From DASXUX01 sp036504595 (GTDB taxonomy: Bacteria > Planctomycetota > SZUA-567 > H5-PLA8), in contig DASXUX010000047.1 of NCBI GenBank assembly GCA_036504595.1, positions 1 to 64,000 on the forward strand: DNA of 64,000 nt, in the 5' to 3' direction. Shown here piece after piece: positions 32,727-40,194 of the stretch (positions within the stretch are counted from its first letter, which is position 1; each line of letters begins with the position of its first letter). The notes under the pieces are model-generated. The model saw nothing but the letters and a program-made list of their open reading frames with translations. It ran no database searches and was not told where the DNA came from. A program made the translations under genes and the position numbers.

Positions 32727-33061
32727 TTCTCCTCCATTCGGCGGCTCTTGAAAGACTTCTCCACCGCTTGGCGCTGTTCCTTGGCGATCTCCTCAATGAA
32801 CCACAGCCGAGCGCTAATCGCTTTCATGCGTTGCTCGGTTATCAGATTAGGCACGTACTCATCCAACTCGATCAATCCCAGCGCATAGAATGCCAAAAGT
32901 TGCAGCCGCTCTGAGGCACTGAGACACGACTCGCCAGCGGTCTGGCCGTTAAAATCACTAACACCACGGCACGCGTTCTTGATTTCTCGCCTGAGTGGCT
33001 CCTGTGCGCACTCCCACCAGTGCACGGCATTTGGGAATGGTAAATCTCTCTTCCTGCTCAT
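32723..33061 (-). CDS. Early-region protein, paralogue B, 112 aa
   Basis: Related to the next gene upstream: both have WE/LENxQEPLxxxIxxAxRGVxxFxGQ, then a CxxxERLQLLAxxAL helix, then a P-N/D-I strand and a charged C-terminal helix. Here the readings are CAQEPLRREIKNACRGVSDF and SASERLQLLAFYALGLIELD. All-helical and acidic/basic mixed. ATGA overlaps link it to both neighbours. The tandem duplication suggests a heterodimer or diverging function. Family unknown. Confidence 0.6.
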   Translation of the reverse strand: MSRKRDLPFPNAVHWWECAQEPLRREIKNACRGVSDFNGQTAGESCLSASERLQLLAFYALGLIELDEYVPNLITEQRMKAISARLWFIEEIAKEQRQAVEKSFKSRRMEEK

Positions 33062-33396
33062 TCTTCCATCCCCTCTCTGCTGTTGATCTTGCTCCTGAGA
33101 TGCTCTAAACCCAATGCCCGTAGCCGTTGGTCATGCCGCAAGACCTGCAACTGTATCTGGTAAAGTAGGTCCAGAATTAGGTCCTCGTGTTCTGGACCAA
33201 TAGCGTCTGGCACGATGTCGTCGATGGCATGGAGCGCTGCTAATGCCAGCAGTTGAAGTCGCTGCTGTTCCTGGCAATAGGTGCCATCGGCTACCTGCCC
33301 GTCGAACTCCGCTACTCCGCGCACCGCGTCTGCGATGCACTTACCCAATGGCTCCTGGATGTTCTCCAGTTTCTCCAACCCGTTTGGGTTGCTCAT
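33058..33396 (-). CDS. Early-region protein, paralogue A, 112 aa
   Basis: First gene of the leftward early block, starting at ATG 33396 with GGAGG-type sequence (complement of CCTCC) upstream. It reads MSNPNGLEKLENIQEPLGKC and later EQQRLQLLALAALHAIDDIV, clearly homologous to paralogue B. Its promoter must be in 33397-33521, shared with the divergent HTH regulator, so it is likely a directly repressed early gene. Confidence 0.6.
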   Translation of the reverse strand: MSNPNGLEKLENIQEPLGKCIADAVRGVAEFDGQVADGTYCQEQQRLQLLALAALHAIDDIVPDAIGPEHEDLILDLLYQIQLQVLRHDQRLRALGLEHLRSKINSREGMEE

Positions 33397-33413
33397 AAAA
33401 CCTCCTCCGTTTG

Positions 33414-33452
33414 GCAGCGACCACCGCTGCGCTTCGCCTATTGTGTCGCTGC
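33414..33452. promoter_or_regulatory. Nested dyads between divergent early and regulator genes
   Basis: GCAGCGAC (33414-33421) and GTCGCTGC (33445-33452) form an 8-bp inverted repeat; the left arm also pairs with CGCTGC at 33425-33430. Placed between the HTH regulator and the early operon, it is a good operator candidate for that regulator. Confidence 0.5.
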
Positions 33453-33472
33453 GGGAAAGATTCTCATCTAGC

Positions 33473-33501
33473 TGGCACGATGATCCCTTTTCTGCTATAC
33501 T
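33473..33501 (+). promoter_or_regulatory. Promoter of the HTH regulator
   Basis: TGGCAC, 17-base spacer, TATACT with an extended TG one base before it (TGCTATACT). The predicted start is near 33508, 14 bases before ATG 33522, with GAGGAGGG between. Confidence 0.6.
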
Positions 33502-33521
33502 GCTCTGGTTGAGGAGGGACC

Positions 33522-33941
33522 ATGCGCTACGTCAAGAAAGCCGAAGGCACACCGCGCAAGAAGTATTACTTAACCAAGGAATTCAGAGACCGTGTGGAAT
33601 CACAACGCCCACTCTGGGCAATAATGACAAAAATCACAGAGAGTGTTCACAAAGCCAAGCAGGACCACGAGAAACGGAAACGCAAAGTATCAGCCGAACT
33701 CCTCAGAATTCGCCAACTCCGCCGCAAATCAGTCCTCAGAATCCTGTTCAAAGCCGGTATCAGCCGAGCCGATATGGCACGGATAGTCGGCGTCAGCGAA
33801 CCACAAATAAAGCGCCTCTTGCGTGCTGCTCGCCTGAGACGGCCTACGGGCAGACCACACACCAGCGAAACCAATCGTCGGAGTCTATTGTTCCATATCG
33901 AGGAGCGGCTGAGAGTTAGCGCCTTCCTAAATAAGTCCTGA
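33522..33941 (+). CDS. HTH transcriptional regulator, 139 aa (lysogeny control candidate)
   Basis: Rightward gene transcribed away from the early block. ATG 33522 follows TTGAGGAGGGACC. The N-terminal half is a basic helical region (ITESVHKAKQDHEKRKRKVS). The recognition unit is at about residues 80-105: ILFKAGISRADMARIVGVSE then PQIKRLLRAARL, a helix-turn-helix of the resolvase/Hin kind. The C-terminus is basic. Divergent placement, a dyad in between and the integrase downstream make a phage repressor or activator likely. It does not resemble CI-type repressors with a peptidase domain. Confidence 0.65.
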   Translation: MRYVKKAEGTPRKKYYLTKEFRDRVESQRPLWAIMTKITESVHKAKQDHEKRKRKVSAELLRIRQLRRKSVLRILFKAGISRADMARIVGVSEPQIKRLLRAARLRRPTGRPHTSETNRRSLLFHIEERLRVSAFLNKS

Positions 33942-33991
33942 AAGGGATCATCGGCACAGGTACTCTACACCTCTCCCCGGAGAGATAAAAC

Positions 33992-34013
33992 CGAGGGTGA
34001 GAAACCCTCGTTT
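33992..34013 (+). terminator. Hairpin after the HTH regulator
   Basis: CGAGGGT, loop GAGAA, ACCCTCG, then TTTG. A 7-bp stem with a short T-run, 50 bases after the regulator stop. A second small hairpin (CTCTCC/GGAGAG) lies at 33971-33984. Confidence 0.5.
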
Positions 34014-34035
34014 GCAGCCATCCGAAAAATTGTCT

Positions 34036-34056
34036 CGTAACGCGCCCCCTGTTACG
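34036..34056. promoter_or_regulatory. CGTAAC / GTTACG dyad upstream of the integrase
   Basis: CGTAACGCG, five C and a T, then GTTACG, a 6-bp inverted repeat. It shares GTAACGCG and TGTTAC with the hairpin at 3795-3829 on the other arm. It lies 108 bases before the integrase start, so it may be a regulator site. Confidence 0.4.
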
Positions 34057-34163
34057 CTGGAGGTGCGTTGGGCACGAGAGCCTGACGCCGACCACCTCAG
34101 GCGAACGCTCGCAAAACACGTCGCCAGAGTCTTGGTCGCAGAGGAACTGGCGAGGGCGAAAAA

Positions 34164-35666
34164 ATGACAATACGAGCTTACTGCCGATTCAGCAGCGCAA
34201 ACCAAATCGGCGGGACTTCCATCGCGGTGCAACGCGAGGCAATCCAGCAGTTCGTTGCCACGCACCCAGACCTACGCGGCCAACCACTCATCTTCTACGC
34301 AGACGAGGCCAAGAGCGGCACCAAACTCAAAGGACGCGATGCACTCGCCCAACTACAACGAGAGGTCGTCGCCGGCGATGTCCTCGTCTGCCATAAACTC
34401 GACAGACTCGGTAGAAATCTCATCCAGACCCTCACCACCATCAAGACACTCCAAGCCGCGAAAGTCCGCGTGCTCTCCTGCTCCGAGCCAGAGACACCGC
34501 TGGTCCAGGAAATTCTGTTAAGCGTTGCCGGGGATTACAGCCGCAGCCTGGGGCAGCGCTGCAAGTTGGCCCTGGACGCCATCGCCAAATCAGGCCACGC
34601 CAGCCACGCCGCTCCTTACGGTTATCAGCTTGTCCCTGTTCCCAGCAGCAAGCGCAAGAAATTCGAGCCACAGCCCGAGCAAGCGCCGATCATCCAGCGC
34701 ATTTTCCAGGAGCGTGCTGATGGCAGGAGTTTACGCGACATCGCACGTGGACTCCACAAGGATGAGATCGCCCCACCCAACAGCAAGGAATGGAGGATCA
34801 GCGGCCTTCACGCAATCCTCAAGAACGTAGCGTATCGTGGAACGCTCATTCAGGGCCAGATACAGGAAGATGGGGAAGGGAAGCGGACCAAGCGCCAGCA
34901 GTACACCATCGTAAATGACGCACACCCAGCCCTTATCGACAGCCGCCTGTGGCAGCGAGTCCGCAAGTTGGACGGTGCCCCCAGGACCAGTCCGGTTTTC
35001 CGGCAGAAGTATCCGCTGACCGGCCTTCTCTTCTGTTCAGAGTGCGGTGGGCCGCTCACCATTAGTGTGGTCGTCCATCACCGCAACCACTCGATCCGCT
35101 ACATCTACTACGGCTGTCAAGGTGGTCGAGATTCCGGCAATCCCAAGCCCTGCTATTGCAAGAACCTCGTGAAGCTGGATATCCTTCTCGACACGATGCT
35201 CGACCAGCTTTTCCAGCGGGTGCTCAATGACGGCTGGGTCGATACCGTGATGGCCGAGATTCGCGAGGAATTCAAGCGCCAGCGCTCAACCCAGGACAAG
35301 CGCTTGCCCAACGACAAGAGGAGACTGGCCAAGCTGGAGACTGACATCGCCTCTGCTGAACGCCGTCTGGCTCGGATTCCTGAATCGGCCCTTGAGAACT
35401 ATCTGGCCGAGCTGGACGAGATGAAGCGCGAGCGTGCCGAGCTGCAAGTGGCGGTCTCCAGTGCTGGTGAGCAGGAGGCGCTTGTTGATGTGGAGAAGCG
35501 GTTGCGCCAGCGTGTGCAGCAGATCACGAGCGTGCTACGTGAGAAGGATTCGGAGTCGCTGCGTTCGGTGTTGTTGGACGTGATTGAGCGGGTGGAGATC
35601 AGCCCTGACCGGCAGGTCACCCTTACGGCGAAGGTGCCGGTTGTGTCTTCCGTTGGTACGCCCTGA
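34164..35666 (+). CDS. int: Large serine integrase, 500 aa
   Basis: Catalytic domain at residues 1-150: YCRFSSANQ with nucleophile Ser10, and CHKLDRLGRNLIQT with the active-site Arg pair. The recombinase domain spans about 150-270 (PYGYQLVPVP, RISGLHAILKNVAYRG). A zinc ribbon follows at 291-332 (CSECGG, Cys318, Cys330/332), then a long coiled coil (about 370-470, RRLAKLETDIASAERRLARI). This is the full layout of phage large serine integrases, which recombine attP and attB without host factors and need a directionality factor to excise. The last 13 bases overlap the minus-strand tRNA-Arg 3' end. Residues 186-500 are duplicated at 1212-2158. The start is the only ATG before the RxS motif. Confidence 0.93.
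   Translation: MTIRAYCRFSSANQIGGTSIAVQREAIQQFVATHPDLRGQPLIFYADEAKSGTKLKGRDALAQLQREVVAGDVLVCHKLDRLGRNLIQTLTTIKTLQAAKVRVLSCSEPETPLVQEILLSVAGDYSRSLGQRCKLALDAIAKSGHASHAAPYGYQLVPVPSSKRKKFEPQPEQAPIIQRIFQERADGRSLRDIARGLHKDEIAPPNSKEWRISGLHAILKNVAYRGTLIQGQIQEDGEGKRTKRQQYTIVNDAHPALIDSRLWQRVRKLDGAPRTSPVFRQKYPLTGLLFCSECGGPLTISVVVHHRNHSIRYIYYGCQGGRDSGNPKPCYCKNLVKLDILLDTMLDQLFQRVLNDGWVDTVMAEIREEFKRQRSTQDKRLPNDKRRLAKLETDIASAERRLARIPESALENYLAELDEMKRERAELQVAVSSAGEQEALVDVEKRLRQRVQQITSVLREKDSESLRSVLLDVIERVEISPDRQVTLTAKVPVVSSVGTP
35639..35665. other. attR candidate, inside int and the tRNA 3' end
   Basis: Identical to 2132-2158. It contains the complement of the tRNA acceptor 3' strand plus CCA, so integration rebuilds a complete tRNA. 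To the right of it lies the original tRNA body. Confidence 0.75.
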
Positions 35667-35730
35667 GGGACTTGAACCCCCAACCTCCTGGTTCGAAGCC
35701 AGGCACTCTATCCAGTTGAGCTAAGGGCGC
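35654..35730 (-). tRNA. tRNA-Arg (anticodon TCG)
   Basis: Read on the minus strand it begins GCGCCCTTAGCTCAACTGGA and folds as a normal cloverleaf. The acceptor GCGCCCT pairs with AGGGCGT, with a G-U at the first pair. The anticodon arm is CCTGG / CCAGG with loop CTTCGAA and anticodon TCG. The T-arm is GGGGG / CCCTC with loop TTCAAGT. Discriminator A and an encoded CCA follow at 35657-35654. The 3' 12 bases come from the prophage integrase end. It reads CGA and, with wobble, other CGN codons. Confidence 0.95.
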
Positions 35731-35753
35731 ACGATGCTGCTGGACGACAGATG

Positions 35754-35782
35754 ACCATACACGGTCTGGCGGCGGGTGTCAA
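35754..35782 (-). promoter_or_regulatory. Sigma-70-type promoter of tRNA-Arg
   Basis: On the minus strand: TTGACA (35782-35777), exact 17-base spacer, TATGGT (35759-35754). Predicted start about 35747, 17 bases before the tRNA. Confidence 0.8.
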
Positions 35783-35860
35783 AGTTTACGCTGGTTTGCG
35801 GGCGCATGCGGGAGCACTTCGCTGCATGCGACGCCACCTTGTAGTGCGGGCACCCGAGGC

Positions 35861-35905
35861 CCCCTCACCGCTAACCCCTCTCCCTCGCGGGGGAGAGGGG
35901 AACCG
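35861..35905. repeat. Dispersed palindromic repeat, copy 1
   Basis: CCCTCACCGCTAACCCCTC continues with TCCCTCGCGGGGGAGAGGGG. The core CCCCTCTCC / GGAGAGGGG is a hairpin. It is the reverse complement of 57931-57978 with few changes. Repeats of this look occur in many GC-rich genomes. Confidence 0.8.
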
Positions 35906-36044
35906 GAACGCGAGGGTGCCTCGCTGAGCTCAGCACGCAAAGCCCAGAAGCCGCCTGAAGATTCGGCGGCACAGGTCAATCTCCACGACAATAGGCGCGG
36001 CTGCCTTGACACGGTCGCGCATCCGCAACCCAGTCCCTGAATTT

Positions 36045-36086
36045 TTGTGACTGTGCGTGACGACCGGTGTATATATCATATATGAT
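36045..36086 (+). promoter_or_regulatory. Promoter and palindromic operator of the GntR gene
   Basis: TTGTGA (36045-36050), about 19 bases, TATATA (36070-36075); the start would fall at or next to ATG 36082. A perfect 12-bp palindrome ATCATATATGAT (36075-36086) covers that start, a natural site for autorepression. Confidence 0.5.
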
Positions 36087-36810
36087 TCAGCCTGGAACGC
36101 TCCCCCGCCCCTCCCTGCGCGATCAGATTCGCGAGACGCTGCTCAGCCGCATTGGCCAGGGAAAGCTTGCGCCCGGCGACCGGATCGTTGAGGCGGCGTT
36201 GGGCACCGAGTTCGGGGTCAGTTCGATTCCCGTCCGCGAGGCGATCCGTGAACTGGTCGCCATGGGCGTGCTGGAGTTTGCCAACCACAAGGGGGCGTGG
36301 GTGCGGCAGGTCAGCCTGGCCGAAACAATCGAGGCGCTGGAAGTAAAGTCCATCCTCGAAGGTCTTGCCGGGCGCTTGGCCGCCCCGCGGCTTAGAGGGA
36401 AATGCCGTCACCTTCACCGCTGCTGCGCGGCGATTCTGGCAGCATCGCGCAAGGGCGATCTGGTCGCGTACCAGAATCACAACCAGGTTTTTCATCGGAC
36501 GATTATCGAAGCGTCCGGGAACAAGGTGCTGCTGAAGACGTGGAACACGCTCGCGTTTGAAGTGCGCACGCGGCCGATCCTTCAGTTTCTCGCGAAGCAA
36601 AGCCCCGTCGCGATCGCACGCGAGCACCAACAGATTGCCGACGCTCTGGACGCGGGCCACGGGGCGCGCGCGCGTATATTGCTGGCGCTGCATTCGGACA
36701 AGCTGGTGGAGCATCTGCGGCGGGAGATGGCGTCGCCGTCGAATGGAAATGAAGAAGTGCCCGTGTTGGTTTCAAAGCGAACTCGAACTCCATCGAGGAA
36801 GAAAACATGA
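36082..36810 (+). CDS. GntR-family regulator with FCD domain, 242 aa
   Basis: Winged-helix DNA-binding domain at about residues 5-75 (LRDQIRETLLSRIGQGKLAP, EFGVSSIPVREAIRELVAMG, VLEFANHKGAWVR), then an all-helical FCD ligand domain with HRTIIEASGN and EHQQIADALDAGHGARARIL, which carries the His and Asp residues for metal or ligand binding. ATG 36082 is preferred to GTG 36067: neither has a ribosome site and the -10 box implies a leaderless message. The last codons overlap the ThuA-fusion gene (ATGA), so it probably controls that operon in response to a sugar acid or keto-sugar. Confidence 0.85.
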   Translation: MIQPGTLPRPSLRDQIRETLLSRIGQGKLAPGDRIVEAALGTEFGVSSIPVREAIRELVAMGVLEFANHKGAWVRQVSLAETIEALEVKSILEGLAGRLAAPRLRGKCRHLHRCCAAILAASRKGDLVAYQNHNQVFHRTIIEASGNKVLLKTWNTLAFEVRTRPILQFLAKQSPVAIAREHQQIADALDAGHGARARILLALHSDKLVEHLRREMASPSNGNEEVPVLVSKRTRTPSRKKT

Positions 36811-38480
36811 ATCCTAAACTCTGCGCATTCTGCGCGGTCGCGTTTCTGGGGGCAGGCTTGTTCGCGGCCGAGACTGAGGACGAGAAAATCGCGGCGGCGA
36901 TTCCGGCGAAGGCTCAAGTCCAGCCCAAGAAGCCGCGCAAGCTGCTCATCTTCGATCTGAACGTCGGCTATGGGGGGCATCCGTCGGCCAAGACGGCGAA
37001 CAAAGCGTTCACGCTGATGGGGCAGAAGACGGGGGCGTTCGAGACGACCGTCAGCAGCGATCCGAACGTCTTCAAGCCGGAAAGTTTGAAGCAGTTCGAT
37101 GCTGTTTTCATGAACAACAACGTGGGGAATCTGTTCGACGACCCGGCGCTGCGGCAGAGCTTGCTGGAATTTGTCTACGGCGGCGGTGGGCTGATGGGCG
37201 TGCACGGAACGTCGGTGGCCTTCACGCGCTGGCCGGAAGGCGCGAAGGAGGATTGGCCGGAGTTTGCGATCATGCTGGGGATGCGCGGAGCGTACCATCG
37301 CACGAACACGGAGCGCGTTGTGTTTAAGTTCGATGATCCGGATCATCCGCTGAACCAGTGCTTCGGCGGGAAGGAATTTGAGTTCCGCGACGAATATTTT
37401 CGGCCGAAAGGAACGTATTCGCGCAATCGCGACCGGGTGTTGTTCAGCATCGATATGGAGAGGACGGACCTGAAAAATGAGCCGCACGATGGCGCGTTCC
37501 GAGCCGACGGCGATTACGCGATAGCCTGGGTGCGGCAGTACGGGCGCGGGCGGGTGTTCTACTGCACCATCGCGCACAATCCGTACGTGTTCTGGGATGC
37601 GAAGATGCTGGAATTCTACCTCGGCGCGGCGCAGTTCGCGCTGGGCGATCTGGAGGCGCCGACGATTCCAAGCGCGAAGCTGTCGCCGGCGATTCGCGCG
37701 CAAGAGAAGCTGGGCTGGCGACTGGGCATCGAAGCGTACACATTCCAGAAGTATACCTTCTTTGAAGCGATTGAGAAGACGGCGCAGCTTGGGCTGCCGT
37801 TCATGGGCGGGCTGAGTTTCCAGAAGGTCAGCAAGGAGATTGCGAAGAACTTTGAGCCCGGCCTGACGGATGATGAAATGAAGGAAGTGCGGCTGAAGCT
37901 CGACAGCGCGGGCGTGCGGCTGCTCACGTATTACATCCACAATATTCCGGGCGATGAGGCGGGTTGCCGGAAGATTTTCGAGTTCGGCCGCAAGATCGGG
38001 ATTGAGACATTCATGTCGGAGCCTGCTCCAGAAGCACTCGACACGATCGAAAAGTTCTGCAACGAGTACAACATCAACGTGGCGATTCACAATCACGACC
38101 AGAAAGGTTCGCCGATCTACTGGAATCCCGAGAGCCTGCTGAAAGTGATCGAGAAGCGCGGAAAGCGCATCGGCGCGTGTCCGGATTTGGGTTATTGGAT
38201 GCGCTCGGGAATTGATCCGCTCGCGGGATTGGCGACGCTGAAGGACCGCATCATCACGGTGCATCTGCATGATTTGAATGAGCTCACGCCACAAGGGCAC
38301 GACGTCCCGTGGGGCTCGGGCATGGGGAAGTCGGAGCAGTTCATTCGCGAGATGCACAAGCTAGGGATTAAGCCGACGATGTTTGGGATCGAGTACGCGT
38401 ACAATTGGATGGAGTCCATGCCTGAGGTGGCGAAGAGCGTGGAGTTTTTCAATAAGTTGAGTTTGGAGTTGGGGAAGTAG
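36807..38480 (+). CDS. Secreted ThuA-like / sugar isomerase (TIM barrel) fusion, 557 aa
   Basis: A signal peptide is visible (MNPKLCAFCAVAFLGAGLFA before AETED). Residues about 45-280 are a ThuA-like domain: KLLIFDLNVGYGGHPSA, FDAVFMNNNVGNLF, GGGGLMGVHGTS and later GRVFYCTIAHN. Residues about 300-557 are an AP-endonuclease-2 / xylose-isomerase-like TIM barrel with LGIEAYTF, VAIHNHDQKG and the metal site near ITVHLHDLNE. The same two functions are common neighbours in planctomycete sugar clusters; here they are joined. They probably act on 3-keto-glycosides in the periplasm. Coupled to GntR upstream. Confidence 0.85.
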   Translation: MNPKLCAFCAVAFLGAGLFAAETEDEKIAAAIPAKAQVQPKKPRKLLIFDLNVGYGGHPSAKTANKAFTLMGQKTGAFETTVSSDPNVFKPESLKQFDAVFMNNNVGNLFDDPALRQSLLEFVYGGGGLMGVHGTSVAFTRWPEGAKEDWPEFAIMLGMRGAYHRTNTERVVFKFDDPDHPLNQCFGGKEFEFRDEYFRPKGTYSRNRDRVLFSIDMERTDLKNEPHDGAFRADGDYAIAWVRQYGRGRVFYCTIAHNPYVFWDAKMLEFYLGAAQFALGDLEAPTIPSAKLSPAIRAQEKLGWRLGIEAYTFQKYTFFEAIEKTAQLGLPFMGGLSFQKVSKEIAKNFEPGLTDDEMKEVRLKLDSAGVRLLTYYIHNIPGDEAGCRKIFEFGRKIGIETFMSEPAPEALDTIEKFCNEYNINVAIHNHDQKGSPIYWNPESLLKVIEKRGKRIGACPDLGYWMRSGIDPLAGLATLKDRIITVHLHDLNELTPQGHDVPWGSGMGKSEQFIREMHKLGIKPTMFGIEYAYNWMESMPEVAKSVEFFNKLSLELGK

Positions 38481-38566
38481 CGGGTGGCGAGTGACGAGTA
38501 GAGTGGCTTGCGACAATTCAAACCACATCACTCGTCACACGTCACTCGTCACGCGTCACGTGGAGG
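38481..38566. repeat. Short-period repeat, CACTCGTCA family (inverted halves)
   Basis: The left half GGCGAGTGACGAGTAGAGTGG is answered by the right half CATCACTCGTCACACGTCAC and CTCGTCACGCGTCACG. The unit is about 10 bases and degenerate. The same family without its left half is at 40195-40230. Confidence 0.75.
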
Positions 38567-38574
38567 GGCGGCAA

Positions 38575-39954
38575 ATGACTCCGAAGAGAAGCAGGCGGGA
38601 GTTTCTGCGCGGTGCGGCGGCGGCGATAGCGGCGCCTTGGATTGTGCCAGCGTCTGCGCTGGGCGCTGACGGCGCTACTTCGCCGAGCAAACGCGTCACG
38701 CTCGGCCTGATTGGCGTGGGGTGCATGGGGTCGGGGCATTTGAACCGCGTCATCGGCGATCCGACGGTGCAGTTACTTGCGGTATGCGAAGTGGATCGTT
38801 CACGGCGCGAGACAGCGAAAGCTCGCGCGGATGAGGCATACGCGGCTGCGCGGGCCAGCGGCGCATACAAAGGCTGCGATGTGTACAACGACTATCGCGA
38901 GGTGCTGGAACGCAAAGACATCGATGGCGTGATTGTCGTCACACCGGACCACTGGCACACGCCGATTGCGATCGATGCGGCGAAGGCGGGCAAGGACGTT
39001 TATTGCGAGAAGCCGGTGTCGCTGACGATCCAGGAAGGGCGCGTGCTGTCGGACACGATGACGCGGTACGGGACGGTGTTTCAGACGGGGACGCAGTACC
39101 GGTCGATCACGCGCATCCGCAAAGTGTGCGAGTTCGTGCGCGGCGGCGGGCTCGGGCGAATCAAGCAGGTGTTCACGCTGTGGGGCAAGTACAACATGGA
39201 GGGCATCGGCCATTCGTATGTGACGCTTGATCCGGCACTGCCGGCCGAACCGGTTCCGGAAGGGCTCGACTGGAATCAATGGGTCGGGCCGGCGCCGTGG
39301 CACAACTACAATCAGGCGTATCACCGCAATCCGATTCCGGGCGTGGTGCCGTGGGTGTTCTGCGATGCGTTCGGGGCGGTGGCGATCACGGGGTATCATT
39401 CGCATTCGGCGGACGTGATCCAGTGGTCGATTGGGATGGAGACCAGCGGGCCGGTGGACGTCATTCATCCGAGCAGCGGGCAGTTTCCGACGCTGACCTG
39501 CCGGTACGCGAATGGCGTTCTGCTCCACCACGTTGAACATTGGGGGCAGGTGAAGCAGCTTTACAAAGGAGCCGTGCCGGACAATGCGCGTCTGGAAGGC
39601 AATTTTGGCGGCGTGTTCGTCGGCGAGCGCGGCTGGATCACGTCCATGTCCACCGGCGGGCCGATCGAAGGCGGGCCGGAGCCCGTTTTGAGAGAAGCTG
39701 GCTTTATAAGCCGCGACGTGATTCTGGGCGACAACAATCATCACGAGAACTGGTTCAACTGCGTGCGCACGCGCGGGCGGACGAGCACTCATGCGGAGAT
39801 CGGGCACCGGTCGGCGTCGCTGGGGCATCTGGTGATGATTTCGTATCGGCTTGGCCGTTCGCTGAAGTGGAACCCGGTGAAAGAAGAGTTCGCCGGGGAT
39901 GAGCAGGCGAATTCTCTGCGCTCGAGGCCGATGCGGGCGCCGTGGAAGATCTAA
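38575..39954 (+). CDS. Tat-exported Gfo/Idh/MocA oxidoreductase, 459 aa
   Basis: Begins MTPKRSRREFLRGAAAAIAA with the twin-Arg motif SRREFLRG, so it is folded with its cofactor before export. The NAD(P)-binding fold has LGLIGVGCMGSGHL, then VCEVDRSRR and the conserved EKPVSLT at the end of the Rossmann part. The C-terminal sheet has GYHSHSADVIQWS, the usual substrate/His site. ATG 38575 has GGAGGGGCGGCAA in front, 95 bases after the ThuA fusion. Family members oxidise sugar hydroxyls or reduce keto-sugars; context favours a keto-sugar route. Confidence 0.9.
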   Translation: MTPKRSRREFLRGAAAAIAAPWIVPASALGADGATSPSKRVTLGLIGVGCMGSGHLNRVIGDPTVQLLAVCEVDRSRRETAKARADEAYAAARASGAYKGCDVYNDYREVLERKDIDGVIVVTPDHWHTPIAIDAAKAGKDVYCEKPVSLTIQEGRVLSDTMTRYGTVFQTGTQYRSITRIRKVCEFVRGGGLGRIKQVFTLWGKYNMEGIGHSYVTLDPALPAEPVPEGLDWNQWVGPAPWHNYNQAYHRNPIPGVVPWVFCDAFGAVAITGYHSHSADVIQWSIGMETSGPVDVIHPSSGQFPTLTCRYANGVLLHHVEHWGQVKQLYKGAVPDNARLEGNFGGVFVGERGWITSMSTGGPIEGGPEPVLREAGFISRDVILGDNNHHENWFNCVRTRGRTSTHAEIGHRSASLGHLVMISYRLGRSLKWNPVKEEFAGDEQANSLRSRPMRAPWKI

Positions 39955-40045
39955 AACAGCTCACCGCAGAGGACGCGGAGGACGCAGAGAATTCATTAAG
40001 GTAGTTCTTTCTTGATTGCCCTCTGAGTCCTCCGTGGCAAGCTGT
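39955..40045. repeat. Short-period repeat, CACAGAGGACA family (inverted halves)
   Basis: CCGCAGAGGACGCGGAGGAC followed by GCAGAG on the left and CCTCTGAGTCCTCCGTGG on the right. The same unit appears alone at 44045-44078 and, as its complement, at 61203-61226. It lies just after the oxidoreductase stop. Confidence 0.75.
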
Positions 40046-40194
40046 CCTTCGATCAGTGATTAACGGTTTCGCCACTCGCCAAATGCTTGCGTTCACTTCT
40101 GGTTGACACGATCAGACGCACACATAAAGTGTGGTCTCGTTTTCGGAAACGGCGGGCCTTTCGTTTCGGTACCGTGGCGCGGATTTTCGTCCGC

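Larger units (their letters stand above)
2159..35665. mobile_element. Prophage, siphovirus-like, about 33.5 kb, integrated at tRNA-Arg(TCG)
   Basis: Bounded by 27-bp repeats (2132-2158 and 35639-35665). It carries a large serine integrase at the right end, an HTH regulator, a primase-like protein, a holin-like protein, collagen-like fibres, terminase pair, portal, scaffold, coat, connector, tail tube, a gp10-like protein, a tape-measure-like protein and large tail proteins, all in open frames. Base composition is visibly richer in A/T than the host genes to the right. I found no recognisable endolysin or excisionase. Gene order (scaffold next to coat, no prohead protease) and the tail genes point to a long-tailed, non-contractile virion. 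Intactness is inferred from uninterrupted frames only. Confidence 0.88.
35731..36066. other. Host intergenic region between tRNA-Arg and the GntR gene
   Basis: Holds the tRNA promoter (35754-35782), the dispersed palindromic repeat (35861-35905) and the region upstream of the GntR gene. No credible gene seen. Confidence 0.6.

Noticed and set aside
36582..38357. 591-codon open frame on the minus strand opposite the GntR and ThuA-fusion genes
   Set aside because: Arg/His/Leu-rich translation without motifs, fully antisense to two convincing genes; typical of GC-rich sequence.
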